From positions 248,001 through 312,000 of the forward strand of contig QVRM01003977.1 of NCBI GenBank assembly GCA_003439945.1: 64,000 nucleotides of DNA, written 5' to 3'. This DNA comes from Dermanyssus gallinae. Lineage: Eukaryota; Arthropoda; Arachnida; Mesostigmata; Dermanyssidae. The translations under genes were made by a program, and so were the position numbers. Below the pieces are notes generated by a model, which saw only the letters and a program-made list of their open reading frames with translations, did not search any database and was not told where the DNA came from. This document shows, piece by piece, positions 11,990-23,742 of the stretch. Position 1 is the first letter of the stretch; every line of letters begins with the position of its first letter.

Positions 11990-14200
11990 TTTTATTAGTA
12001 AGGGCGACTGTCCTTTCGAAGATTAGGGGCGAACACGTTCAGTTCGTAACCGTTAAACAAATCCCATGCGTCCGCGCTGCTCAGTTCAGTGAATTTCAAA
12101 ATATTAAGAATGCTGACTATAACGCAACGGAATATCTGATCTATGTGTAGAAAAAAATACTTATCTACCACCGCTAAGACAAATATCGCGACGTACAGTG
12201 CTCGTTAATCAAATTATATGGAACATCTATAGATACGAACGGGTACCCTCTTGGAGCACTATGATTGCACTATGATCTGCAATCAACTATGATTGCTATT
12301 TTAGGTCTTACCTCAAATTAGCAACTAAGGTGTGTTTTGGCAGGCTGCTCTCTCCAGAGGCGCATTTTGGATGTTTTCAGTTGTTATGGGATAGTTCTTA
12401 CTATGCAATAATATATTTGTGCTTGCTGTCTGAAATGCATAGGGAAAATTAAAATATAGACGTGCCTGCAGTAGACGAATTTTCTAAGAATCTATTTTTT
12501 TTACACGTACCAAACTGTGCTAATTGGTATAAACCTTGGGGTAGGATCTACACTCAAAAACATGCACATATTGGAATGAAATTTTTTTTTCCCACGGACA
12601 AGCATGCTCGGAACTATAACCCTATCAGGTAGGTTGAAAGTTTTCCTACGTCCTACTACCCCCGGGCTCGCTGCCGAGCGTCAAAAAAGACTGCAAATTC
12701 AGAAAGCCGATATGTCTTATATAATTGTGTGTCTATTTTTCACAGCCTAAGTTAGTTGGAAGCGTTCATTGTTGCAAACTGCGTACCAGTTTTACGTTTT
12801 ATATTGCCGAGGTTTTGTTGCGAAATAAAATTGCTAGCTTGGATTGTGGTGATAGTTATGTGCCCTACATTGTTGTAGGTAACATGTATCATGGGTTTGC
12901 TCATACAAATGACCTGCCCAAATTTCTGCACCCTTCGAAGCACTTGAAGTCGCCAAATCATGTAACTAACTTTCACCGAAGGATACTCATAGTAGAGGCG
13001 TATTTGGTCCTGAAGGACGTTTCAATATGCATAGAATTGTTTTTATCTGCGTACAAGTTTCTATCGCTCGTATCTTGGGACAATGCTATTTTGTAACGGT
13101 TGCACGAATGCAAATAAGCATTCGACAGCCTCGCATTACGTTGATTTAATCTGTCGTTGATCTTTGTTGTTATGCTTTGTCCCCATAGAAGCAGAAAATC
13201 GGAAAAAGTTAAGACAATGCATTCTCCTATCTTATTCGAGGAAACGTATGGTTTTATTGTTCGTCGACACACTGGTTGCCTACGACGATAAGATGCATCT
13301 ATATTAACAACTGAAAACTTTTTCTGAATATTAGAGCCAGATTAAAAGAATCTACCAGCATCAGTCTTTCTACGTAAAACCTCCTCCAGTGACAGCTCTA
13401 CTGCTTCGTAAACAAGCCCTGAAACCAAGGGCGCACTTTTATTTGGCATATTCATTGGCATTATTATTTGTAGTCAATACGAGAAAAAGGCCAGTTTATC
13501 ACATATGAATATTCTTCAAAATTTGAAATCTCGTTCCAGGAGCCTTCACAGTGTATATCAGCAAACTATGCTCGTGAGATAAATAAGTTGCCTTTTGGCA
13601 AGCCTTCTTGCGCCTTGAAATATGAGCAGGTTCGCTAATACTTCCTAAGATATTAGCAGATTCCAATCACGTGGTGGCACCTTTTCTGCATTACTTTTCC
13701 ATCCCACAAAAATACGCGTATTTCTCAAAATCGCATCAACCAGAGCTATGACAGGCCGATCTAAAAAACAACGTTCTACTTATTGCTGCACGCATTGCCG
13801 ATTTGTAACGAATAGCGCTGAGGGTCTGTTGCAGAACGAGGAGCCTATCATAGCCCAACCTGTGGACTTCCACCTGTTTCGCTACCTAGACATCGCATCA
13901 AAAGAACCTCGGACATGTTAAGATATCAGAAGGACGACCAGAATGGGCGTCTTGTTGGTGACTGATGAGTTCGCCGGCAGTAGCGGCCATTGCAGAGGCG
14001 CAGTTATGTGACAAGGCAAGAAAAACGGGCAAGGCAAGGTCCGTAACCGAGCAAATGCTCATTCTACCCAGCCGGACCGGTAGGCTTGCCTGCGTCTATG
14101 CCTTGACATCGAGTGTTAAGTTAAAGATGTTTTCCAATGCTCTCCTCGACTGCTCGTAGAGGTCTAAAGTTTCCGACGACAGAAGGAAAGCAAGTGAGAT
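11990..14200. other. No supportable gene
   Basis: A 123-codon frame (12725-13096, +) and a 99-codon frame on the other strand overlap. Neither has a domain or biased composition suggesting coding. A 17-bp piece of the SINE B tail occurs near 13913-13929. Otherwise nothing is recognised. Confidence 0.4.
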
Positions 14201-14202
14201 CC

Positions 14203-15105
14203 TTAGTACGTACAGGACTTCTGCACTCCCATTGCGTGCCGAAGCAGTAAGTAAGTTTGATATAGTCCGAGATGGCTCAGCCGCTGGTAAAACCCGAAAA
14301 ACTGTCCTCCTTTCTCGGCCAGTACCGGGCCAACCACGTCGGGGAACACCGTTATACCCAGCAGGTCCAGCTCATACCGATCCTTTACAAGGATGCCTGG
14401 GATCACCTGCTGTCTCCCTTGGTCCTCAAAATCCTGTAGGAATAGCTCGTATTTAGATGGGTTAGGCTACAGCCCGCTCCATTGCTCGAATGCTCTTAGA
14501 TCGTTGATGTCTCTGAGTAACACCGAAGGGTCGTTCAATTCAATTAAATTCAGACGTTGTTAAGAAGGATTTCATCATCGAGGTAGAACAGGGTGGCCCT
14601 GGATGTCACCTGCTTAACATACTGGTACAGAAGTAGGCTAAACGCAAGAGAGGCCGCTACGTCTCCCTGCGGACAATCGGCTGATGACCCACCAAACATC
14701 AGAGGAGTCGGTTTGCTATATGCCTGGTGCATCATTGCATAGATCACGGGGCGTGCTTGGAAACATCTGTCAAGAGGTGTCCTCGTTTGTTTAACTTAAA
14801 CGCAATTTTAAAATCTTATTTTTTTTAATTTATCCTTTGGAACTTGTCTCTCACGTATGATGTCACCCACCTTAGCGAGTGTTTCCAGCACATCATTATT
14901 GGCAGGAAGAAGGCATTTTAGATGGTCAGGCGTGAGGCCCGAAGCCTTCCACCAGATGGCAAGGTGCAAAGTGCCTTGGCAATATCTTCGCTCGAGTACG
15001 ACCCGACCGCTGGCAAGCCGATTGGGGACGGTGGCACCACGTCCCCTGCAGGAGCAGGAGGGTGCTTTGCCGCGATCTCAATAATCGACTCCTCCGTTTC
15101 GTATA
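14203..15105 (-). pseudogene. Decayed LINE reverse transcriptase, YLDD type
   Basis: Read on the minus strand from 15105 down, successive frames give KHPPAPAGDVV, SSEDIAKALCTLPSG, RPDHLKCLL, then QGDVAASLAFSLLL (motif B), ATLFYLDDEILL (motif C, YLDD) and further down LAEKGGQFFGFYQRL and LLRHAMGVQK. The order and spacing match a LINE family whose RT pre-palm begins HPPxPAD and whose catalytic box is YLDD. Frames change several times and stops occur, so it is not functional. It is clearly not the family of the 5.5-kb LINE. Both ends are missing. Confidence 0.7.
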
Positions 15106-15479
15106 ATTGGTTATATTATTAAAATATTAATGGCGTTCCGCACATTAAAATTCACGGAAAGCTTGTGAGCAACGATCTGACCGTAAGCTTTATTGATTAT
15201 TACACGATTGCCTCAACCTCAGTCTCCACGCGAGTGAGAGCGGCATTTCCAAGAAGACGCCGCTTCTTCTCTGATCACGCTGGCCAAGCTATAGTCTTTA
15301 GGCTTCTTTGTCGACGTGGCGGACTTTTGGGGCGAGAGTGAGCAGCACGGCCCAGTCGGCTTCATCATTATTTTTAATAATATTTTTGAGCAGAAGGTGG
15401 AAGAGCCAGCACAGAGGGATTCCTGCTTCTTTTGGGTTATAATAATTATAAATTTTTAATAAGAAAAAGTCATCATTAA

Positions 15480-15925
15480 AGAATTTCTCATCACGAGTAA
15501 GAGCGGACGTTGTCGTGATGGAATATGACGCCGCTCCGCGCTTGCACTGTCCAGGAGAACACGTTTTGACGAAGGCTTGCTTCAAACGGTCAAACAGCTA
15601 GCAGTACTTTTTACTGTTGAAGTCGTTTCTCTGCTCTGCAAAAGCTCTGCGCAGCAACGCCTTTCCAATTGCCCATCAGACAACCATCATGGTATTCTCA
15701 TCAGAATTGCTTTTGCACTAGTGTTGTTTCTATCGCCTTGCTTCGACCATGATTAGCGCGATTTACGTTGGTTTATAGGCGCTTCATCCACTTGTCATCA
15801 ACGCTAACCAATCACTTTCTCTAAAAAAAGGTAGTTTTGGCTTTTTATTAAGAAGAAGAAGAGCGCAACCGATTAGGCCATGTTTTATGTGCCCACGGAT
15901 AATCAGGTACGAATGAACTGATCCA
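15480..15925 (-). pseudogene. Decayed mariner transposase
   Basis: On the minus strand, in shifting frames, pieces resembling mariner transposase appear in order: LLLLNKKPKLPFF (before the first catalytic aspartate), DDKWMK (where TGDEKWI is usual), then YC-x-LFDRLKQAF and IFHHDN (the second catalytic aspartate region, normally HHDNARPH). Several stops and indels interrupt it. The outer part (15818-15925) has a related copy at 17829-17926. No terminal repeats were identified. Confidence 0.5.
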
Positions 15926-15929
15926 CGCG

Positions 15930-16640
15930 TTCACACTGATCTATTAGTTTCTATACAAAAACCGTGTTTTTTTCTCGCATTTAGACTCTCGTGGTAGTGA
16001 AAACGCGTTGTTTTAAGCAAATTACTTTCATATGTACCACTGTTCTGTTACTGTCATGTATTACCTAACATTTACGCCCGAAAACGACGATTGGACGATT
16101 AAAAGTTGGCGACTTTTTTCTAACTCTAGTTAATGTCGTTACGAGACTGGACAACGTCATCAATGTCAGCCGAGTCGCGTCGTTTCTAAGTATCCTATTT
16201 CTCCAACTGTTCGCATTTCGAGGACGTCCGATCTCTCGAACGTCGCCGTCAACCAGATATATTGTCTCGTTCACCTTTGTCCTTTCATTCATTCTATGTT
16301 TGCTATATGTACTCGCAATGGTGTTGGTATCGCAAACATTTATAATTGTTTTTTTATTATAGATTGATTGAATTAATCATAAACATTTAAAATAAATATT
16401 AATAACCTATTATATACAGGCAGAAACCCTGCCATCAGAATAACAGTTGAGCATATGTGGCGGCTTAGTTTGAGATAGCGAGATAGCTTTAATGTTCGGA
16501 GAGTTTAGAACTCTTTATCTAAAACCTAAAAAAAGTCCAGCTGCAAGCAACCGTAATTTCCGATAACGAGCAACTCAGACAGTACAATTGTCAGAAGGTA
16601 AATAAAAAAAAAGGACTCTCCCTTCGCCGCAACTGTGGAC
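15930..16640. other. No gene seen
   Basis: AT-rich sequence between the mariner remnant and a LINE fragment, with no recognised content. Confidence 0.4.
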
Positions 16641-16649
16641 GATGCTGAA

Positions 16650-17290
16650 CAATAACACACTCCGCATTGTCTCGGGTCTGCGGCTTGGGGAGGCTGTCTG
16701 CGCAGAGCACGTCTGCAACCTGTGTCGGTCCAAAGTTACCGCTACAGCGTAACATGCGCTGTCCTGCCGGTTCAGTGGCGGTCACCATTCAAGACATTTC
16801 GCCATCAACGATGTCGTACACCGTGCTCTGCAGAGCGCCCAGATTTCTTTAAGGAGAAAGAGCCCCTTGGTATGTGCGCCAACAGCCTTCTACGCCCGGA
16901 TGGAAGTACCCTAGCACCATGGGAACGGGGTCGTCTGCTAGTGTGGGGCGCGACGGTTTCATGTACACTCGCCAACAGTTACATTGCGCGCACAAGTCGG
17001 GAAGCTGGCGCGAGCGCACGTCTTGCTGAAAGTCGCAAATTGTCGAAGTACAGGGAGCTCTCGCCGCAGCACATAATTCAGCCGATCGCCGTGGAAACGC
17101 TAGGGCCAATGGGTGAGGCAACCGTCAAGTTCCTCAAGAAGCTTGGAAAGAGGGTAGCTGCTGTGACAAAGAATGCGCGAGCCGGGGAGTACCTGGTGCA
17201 GAGTATTTCCATAGAAGTTTAACGTGGTAACGCAGTGGCGGTAGTAGGGACGCCGCTTCAATCGCCGGGGGAAGGACTGCCAGAAACGCC
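16650..17290 (+). pseudogene. LINE 3' fragment: C-terminal region of ORF2
   Basis: In plus frames, pieces read HFAINDVVHRALQSAQI (after a frameshift), then RPDGSTLAPWERGRLLVW, TVSCTLANSYIARTSREAG, AESRKLSKY, IIQPIAVETLGPMGEA, FLKKLGKRVAAVT and ISIEV. This is the C-terminal domain found in one LINE group, downstream of a YLDD-type RT. The RPD and following residues resemble a PD-(D/E)XK nuclease pattern; this is a tentative reading. A TAA (17220-17222) interrupts the frame before RGNAVAVVGTPLQSPGEGLP, so the last block is separated by a stop. It may belong to the same family as 14203-15105 but lies in the opposite orientation. Confidence 0.7.
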
Positions 17291-17299
17291 GTAGCAGTA

Positions 17300-17820
17300 A
17301 ACAGCTATTATTTGACAATTAACATATGAAACATTAAATAAATATAGATCTGATTATGTCTCATCTAACATGCACATGTTATGTGATATTGATGTTGTAA
17401 TCGGTGCGTAACGTGTTGAAATGACAAAACAATGCATTTAAATTATTTACTTGATTGTTTTCTTTAAAGTTAGTCTATGTAATCATTGACGTTATAATCC
17501 TCTTTCAGGAGTAATATGGAAAAAAGAACTTTGTCCACAACTTGGAAGTCCCGCATCTGGCCGCATTTAGAAGTAAACGCGCTAAAATAGTTGATATGTT
17601 TTAACTTATGTATAAAATAACAAATTTATAATTACTGATGGGCATTTAAATAGACGCTGTACTAAACCTTAGGTTCAACTAAATGCACTGTTCTAGAGTT
17701 TAAAAGAACCTTACGATATGATTAACCCTACTAGCTCTAATGAACTAGTGTTTAATGAACGATAAAGAAGACCCGTTCATAATGAAAAAAAAAACAAACC
17801 TTGATGTTTCTAATAAGACC
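17300..17820. other. No gene seen
   Basis: AT-rich, with stops in all frames. Confidence 0.5.
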
Positions 17821-17828
17821 GGTCACGT

Positions 17829-17926
17829 CTCTCTAAAATAAGGTACTTTTTGCCTTTTGTCACAAAAAGAGCGTAAACGATTACAACGTGTTTCATGTGC
17901 CCGGGGCTAGTTGATGAATGAACTAA
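17829..17926 (-). mobile_element. Mariner fragment related to 15818-15925
   Basis: About 100 bp similar in sequence and orientation to the 5' part of the mariner remnant at 15.8 kb. Shared blocks include TCTCTAAAA-AAGGTA and CATGTTTTATGTGCCC/CGTGTTTCATGTGCCC. No catalytic block is present. Confidence 0.45.
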
Positions 17927-17929
17927 CTA

Positions 17930-18960
17930 AATGCACAGACAGGTCACAAGCATAGTAGAGGGCCCTTGTTAAAGACAAATCCCTTTACACACATACAGAG
18001 TATATGTGTATATGGTTGTATAGTTGTATGTGTCAATAAGGCAAATGTTATCCGTGTCGTAATTGATATATAGGTTTAAATTTGTGTGTCGCATCAATTA
18101 ATTAGGCAATCGCAAGCGTAGTAAAAAAGCGAAGTGTCTTCGAAGCGGAAGGCAGTGGCTGGAGGCAGTGGATGCCTGGAACGATGCCTGGCATCTGTGA
18201 AGGTATACGAGACAAATGTCTCATGACGGGCGTGTCTCGGAACTGGCATGTTTGACGCAAATTTGCGACCGGCGCAACTTACCGAGCCGGCCCCCAGCGT
18301 GACTTCTGTGACTCGGCGACCTGGCTATCTATGGGCGAACACGTTGCGAAGCACCTGAAGCGGCCTGAGATTTCCACCACCGTTAAACGTGGCCGGCCGC
18401 GGTGGTGGGAGTGGTATCCTCACACACACACACATCCACGCTGCGAGACGTTGCGTGTAATGTCACCGTCACCGAATTTGCACCGTATCTGCGTTACCGC
18501 CACCGAATTTGCATCGTCGCGATCTGCACAGGCGTTGTACGCTTTATGCTCACTTCTGAAATCCAAGAGAGATAATCCATGCGAGTGTTCACTTCGGGGT
18601 ATTGCGGTATCTATCTTCACCCTTTTTCTTTTCTCTCACAACAGAGGCCTGCTGCTGCTGCGTATTAGTCGCACAGGCCTAGCTTATACACGCACACACA
18701 TTACCACTCCGACGACACGCACCACCGTCTATCCGCACCAAGCGGTCAAAGCGGCGCCCCCAAACAGAAAACGTTCAGTGTGAGTACTGTGCACGCTGGT
18801 GCATGCGGCTGTGTACGATTGTGCATTTGCATGTATCTGGGTGTATATGTGTGTATGAGAACTAATTTTCTTCTTCTTCTTCTTATTATTATTATGATTG
18901 TTATGTTATTTGTATGTAGGTGAGTAGGAGAGATAGAGGAAAGATAAACAGCAACGTATC
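17930..18960. other. No supportable gene
   Basis: A GC-richer segment from about 18230. A 150-codon plus-strand frame (18331-18783) has no domain, contains a (CA)n run and is opposed by open frames on the other strand. It may mark the edge of a regulatory or 5' UTR region. Confidence 0.35.
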
Positions 18961-18968
18961 GACGTAGC

Positions 18969-18969
<1 letters not shown>

Positions 18970-19026
<57 letters not shown>
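18970..19026. repeat. (ATA)n microsatellite
   Basis: About 57 bp of pure TAA repeat, producing poly-I/poly-L artefact frames. Confidence 0.95.
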
Positions 19027-19149
19027 GACAGCGTATTGCCCTAAAGCGAGTCGCAAACGAGCTTGTACCGCGACTTGTACATCCGACACACCGGCGAGTG
19101 GTGACCGCGGACCTCAACTGGGCCTCTACCGATTGCTTTCTTTAGCGCG

Positions 19150-19390
19150 GCAGCAGCAGCGGCGGCGGCGGTGGTGGTGGTGGTGGCCGCGACAGCAGCA
19201 GCAACAACATCAGCAATAGCAGCAACAACATCAGCAATAGCAGCAACAGTAGCAATAACAGCAACAGAGGCAAGCAGCGGTCGGTTCTGGTCAGACGAGA
19301 TCAGACGGCACTCGGGCGCCGGCTGCGTTACGACCCGACACCATCGCCACCACCATCACTACCATCACTACCATCACCACCATCACCACC
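19150..19390. repeat. Compound trinucleotide repeats (GCA, GGT, CAC)
   Basis: Successive CAG/CGG/GGT, CAGCAACAACATCAGCAATAG and CAC/CATCAC tracts. Short frames across it encode homopolymers in every phase, so no protein is supported. Confidence 0.85.
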
Positions 19391-19399
19391 GTAACGAGC

Positions 19400-20035
19400 T
19401 CGGCAACGCTAGCTAGAATTCTGCGGCTGCCCGAGCAAGAATAGAATTCTATTCCAGCGCCCTCCCGGCCTCCTGTCTCAAGCTCGTCGTCAACGTCATC
19501 GAAGAGCGTTTCGGAAGCGTCTCCGAGTAACACAACAACCGATTAGATATCACGCCCTTCGTGGCTATCGACCTTAGCGCAGTTACCTTAACTTATTCGG
19601 ACTCTGTCAGAAAGAAAGTGAAACGCTGAAAAATGGCCAACTACAATCAACTTCTTGGACGAGAGAAATTGTGGGTCGTCAGTTTTAGTCCGCTGGCGTT
19701 TTTCGGATTTGCCAATCGAGTGTTTGTTGTTCAATTGTGTATTTTGAAGCTTGTGATGTTTTTCGACGCAGTAACGCATGTAATCTAATAGCGTCTTAAT
19801 GCTTGCTGAACATCTCTCTCTATTCCAAAGCTTCAAAGTTCAAGCTGCGTCTCCAGAAGGCCAGTGGAGATCGTGTTCTATTTGCCAAGAAGGATTACTC
19901 TAATTACGTAGAAAGCATGGCAATTTGACCACCACGCTTCAACACGACACGCTCGGAAAAAAATCGCCATCTACGCTAAACTACATCGAAACTACGCGCT
20001 TACTGCCATAACGCTAGAGCCAGCCATTCCACGCT
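19400..20035. other. No gene seen
   Basis: No domain or convincing exon. Confidence 0.4.
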
Positions 20036-20042
20036 AGCGTCG

Positions 20043-20229
20043 AGCCCGGTGGCGTGGTGGCATGCGTCTGCGCCTCGCGACCGAAGGAGACACATAGTAG
20101 GTGCGCGGGTTCGAGCCCCACTGTTGCACTGATTTGTATTTATCGGGGTCCCTCTATGAAGCAATGCGAAAAGCAGTCCCAGGGACGTTGAATCTTGGCT
20201 GAGAGTCAGCCCCGAAAGATTTTTTTTTT
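20043..20229 (+). mobile_element. tRNA-derived SINE, family A, copy 1
   Basis: The head has an A-box-like TGGCGTGGTGGCATG (about 20050-20064) and a B box (GGTTCGAGCCC, 20108-20118), followed by a conserved tail (GGGGTCC...GCAGTCCCAGGGACGTT...CTTGGCTGAGAGTCAGCCCC) ending in a T-run. A second copy lies at 56523-56696 in the same orientation and is alike over its whole length. The terminal T-run is a plausible Pol III terminator. The two copies differ by a few substitutions and small indels. Confidence 0.85.
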
Positions 20230-20399
20230 AGATTCCACGCACGCAGATGCGACCCAACGCCGAGGATCGCATTGGGGTGGGCTGATCTCTCACGCTTAAT
20301 GAAGGTGACGCTTTGATTTTGACTTTCGACCGACTAGTTTCGACTAGTTTTACGTTCATGCGTCTGTCGTACTCGCGCACAGATTACCGACGTTAGAGA

Positions 20400-22330
20400 G
20401 AAAGACCGTTATCCGTAACGGTCTTCCCTACAAGCAACAACGGATGCTGCTGCTGCCGCCGCCGCCGCTGCCGCATAGCGTGGGCGCCCGGCATCATTGC
20501 ACAGCATCTGCGTTAATGAATAAGCCCGGGCGGCGCTGCTGTTTCTCGTACGGTTCGAGCTGTCGGCAACACGTCGATGGTGGCTGGCCGTGGCGTGTTC
20601 CGGCTTCGCGTGTCGCATCTCTCTGCCTCTCGCTTTGCTGGTGTTTAAAGGCCATGTAGCCTTTAGTCGTTAGTCGTTAGTAGGTAGGTCATTAGCGCAA
20701 GCGTAAGGATCAAAAGCCGCAGTGGGAGAGCAACAAACAGGACCATGTTGAGTCAGTTGAGCGTCGGTGGCCGGAGGAGGCCATCCAGGAAGCCCGAACC
20801 CTAGCCGCGTTCCGGCATCCCTGCCGGAACTCGGCTAGGCTCTAGGGGCTAGATCGGCCAGACGACATAAACAGATCGCAGATTCGTGGTCGGGCTCGCT
20901 AATAGTTAGTTAATAAAGACCGTAGTTAGAATCGTGCTTAGCTTGTTTAGCCGTACTAATAATAGTGGTTCTCATATTCCGACACGCTAATGACGGATAT
21001 ATGTATAGCAGAGATAGAGCGCTCGTCTTCGCTGCATGGCTTCGCTTCAGTGACTCTACCTAGTTGTTCGTCTCTTGCCGTGTGTGTTGTTGTTGTTGTT
21101 GGTTGTTGCTACATGTCGAAGCGCCTACTGCGCTGGTTCGATAGGTGGCGTTATTGTTGCTTGTGTTGTTGTTGTTGTTGTTGTTGTTGTTTTCGTTGTT
21201 GTTGTTTTCGTTGTTGTTGTTGTTGTTGTTGCTTGTGTTATTATTGTTGCTTGTGATTGGCGATGTTGACATTGCAACTGGTGCCGCTGGTCGTCGAATT
21301 CCGAGCGTGACGACTTCCGAGCGGGTCCATGGACGTCTTGTCAATCGACGCTTTACCTCTCCTTACGTCCTGCACGTCCTGAAGACGGACGTGTCATGTC
21401 GTCCAGGCATGTCGGGAAGGGGGAAGTGTCCAGGTCCAAAGTCGGGAAGAGAAGCCGGGCCAGCGTCCGTAAACTCTGGACCTTGTTGAGCCGACTGCCG
21501 ATATCAATTGTCAGGCCACTGCTATTGCTGTTGTTGCTGTTGTTGCTGTTGCTGCCGCTGCTGCTGCTGCTGTTGCTGTAGCGGCGGCAGTCGCAAATGC
21601 CCGGCACCCTTGACAAACAACGGCCCGATGGTGGTAGATCGCTGGTGGTAGAAGCTGTGAGTCTTGCCCCCCTCTCTCTAGGGCAGAGGTCGGTGCCACC
21701 CTCTGCACCACCGCCGCCTCCTCCGATACCGCCGCGGCGTATCACCTATTCACCAGCTAGCCTGCGAACCAGACAGCGAACGGGTCGGGTCGGGTCGAGT
21801 TGAGTCGAGTTCGTCTCGACACAGATTGCTGCCCCAGCCGCTCTCTAAGAGGTAGAGAAGAGCAGAGAGGCGAACAGAAGAGAATAGACGCTCTTCGTCT
21901 ATTCTCATATCTGCCGCTCGCGTTCTCTGCCGCTCGCGTGCTCGGTTGGGCAAATCGCGAGCAAACCGCTAGCCATATCGAAAGCTAGCCAGATAGATAG
22001 ATAGATAGATAGACAGATAGATAGGTGGATAGATTAGCCAGCGCTTTCCGTTTTTCCTCCCGGGGCCTGTGTTTCTTCACTCTCTGTTTGTACTCATATT
22101 ACATCGCTACGACGAGTGCTGCTAATACAACTTATACTACTACTATTACTACTACTACTACTACTAATACTGCCCAGCGTCAAGAATGAATAACTAAGTG
22201 CATAGTAGGTAAATTGAGTAGATAGGTCCCTGGAATGAATGAATGACCTTCGATCAATACATAGATAAACAGAACGATCGAGAAATAGACAGAAAGAGAT
22301 AGAGGGCTAGATAAATATACATATAGAAAA
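20400..22330. repeat. Microsatellite-rich, locally GC-rich region
   Basis: Contains GCC/GCT repeats (20445-20475), (GTT)n (21088-21100 and 21160-21250), CTG/TTG repeats (21515-21590), CT/GA-rich blocks, and a (GATA)n tract (about 21992-22030). Long poly-L, poly-N and poly-C frames arise in all phases and are not supported as genes. The raised GC and clustering resemble the 5' region of an arthropod gene, but no exon with splice sites and a domain was found. Confidence 0.55.
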
Positions 22331-22336
22331 ATAAAG

Positions 22337-22339
<3 letters not shown>

Positions 22340-22414
<75 letters not shown>

Positions 22415-22449
22415 ATATAATATAATATAATATAATAGAATATAATATA

Positions 22450-22470
<21 letters not shown>
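22340..22470. repeat. (TA)n and (TATAA)n array
   Basis: About 130 bp of TA repeat with an inner run of TATAA pentamers (22412-22450). Confidence 0.95.
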
Positions 22471-22479
<9 letters not shown>

Positions 22480-22481
<2 letters not shown>

Positions 22482-23340
22482 CTAGAGAGAAAGAGATGGA
22501 TGGGTGTATGCTTAGACCGAACGCAACGGAGCACCCGTCATTAGAGGCTACAGCGAGCGGCGGAAGGTTTAACAGCAGCTGTTGCAGTTGCTTCTTCTTG
22601 TTCGTGGCCGCCACTACCAACCCTGTCCGTTACCACCCTCGGCTCTCGAGTGGTTAGTGTCCGTTGGTCAACAGCTTGTCAACAGCTCGATCGGTACCTC
22701 GCTACACTGAGCTGGCCTACTGACTGACTCACTGAGGGCGGCAGGGAGAGCGGGGGACTGACTGGTCAGCTCACGTTGGCCTCACGTTCTATCTGGCTGG
22801 AAAATCGGTTCGTTGTTCGCTGCTCGCTGACTGAATATCGGACACCATACCACCGTCATCATACCGTACGGTACCGTCGTGCATTGCCGTGCCAGGACTG
22901 CTCACTGCAACCCGTTGTGGTTATAACCAAATTCACCTTATCGTTGACGCTGACGGTACCGCTCTCCACCGCCGACGCGTTGTTGTTGTTGTTGTCGTTG
23001 TTGTTCTTGTTGTTGTTGTGTTGTTGTTGTTGTTGCTGTTGTTGTTGAAATCGCGCCAACAGCAAAACAACAGCAGCAGCAGCAGCGACGTCGTAGCCAA
23101 CCGATAACCGTTCTTAGTTCTGCAGCAACTTTTACGGCTGCAACTGCAGCTGCGAATGACGAACAAAGTATATCAGCATACTGGTGATAGTGATCGTGAT
23201 AATGATGATGATGATGATAATGATAATGGTGATGACCGTGCTGATAGCGATGGTGACGGACAGCACAAGATAAAGGGAGATAACGTTTGGGAGGGAAAAA
23301 CGCGCGCGCGAGAGAGAGAGAGAGAGATATGACAAAAAAT
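22480..23340. repeat. Microsatellite-rich region with (GTT)n, (CAG)n, (GATGAT)n and (GA)n
   Basis: Non-repeat DNA is interspersed with (GTT)n at 22980-23048, (CAG)n at 23068-23088, GAT-type repeats at 23183-23240 and (CG)/(GA)n at 23303-23330. Homopolymer frames are artefacts. No gene is recognised. Confidence 0.6.
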
Positions 23341-23466
23341 GGCAGGAAAAGGACGGGAAAAAGATATCTATTTTTATCCTACTATAGCATGCAAACACGA
23401 ATCCAAAGCCAAATGAGCGTTTTCGAATCGATGCCATCGGAAATTAGTTGGACGATTCGTGCCAGT

Positions 23467-23470
<4 letters not shown>

Positions 23471-23503
<33 letters not shown>

Positions 23504-23618
23504 CGAACATGTTGAGATATCTAGGGTTTCCCCAACATTCCTTATGGTAGCGGCACAGTCCACAGGGATCAAACCGGCGACAGTCCAGTAGATGACCATC
23601 ATGATTAGCGCATTAGAC

Positions 23619-23666
<48 letters not shown>
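23471..23666. repeat. (TA)n array split by a SINE
   Basis: (TA)n runs at 23471-23502 and 23623-23666 flank a SINE B copy exactly. The simplest reading is insertion of the SINE into a TA array. Confidence 0.8.
23503..23622 (-). mobile_element. tRNA-derived SINE, family B, copy 2
   Basis: On the minus strand the head reads TAGTAGTCTAATGCGCTAAT, then GGTTTGATCCC (B box), and the tail ends ATATCTCAACATGTTCGC, matching the copy at 11782-11982. It is shorter than that copy by about 70 bp between B box and tail. Confidence 0.75.
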
Positions 23667-23668
<2 letters not shown>

Positions 23669-23742
23669 ATTTGTATGCTCAATGTCCTTCAACGTGTATA
23701 TAAGGAATGGCAACGTTCATCAAGTAAAGTATTTTTTAAATG

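Noticed and set aside
12725..13096. 123-codon ORF
   Set aside because: No domain, AT-rich, opposed by another ORF, and no splice or promoter context.
18331..18783. 150-codon ORF
   Set aside because: Contains a CA repeat, has no domain and is matched by open frames on the opposite strand.
20043..20125. Functional tRNA gene
   Set aside because: Poor cloverleaf, long unrelated conserved tail and a second copy point to a SINE.
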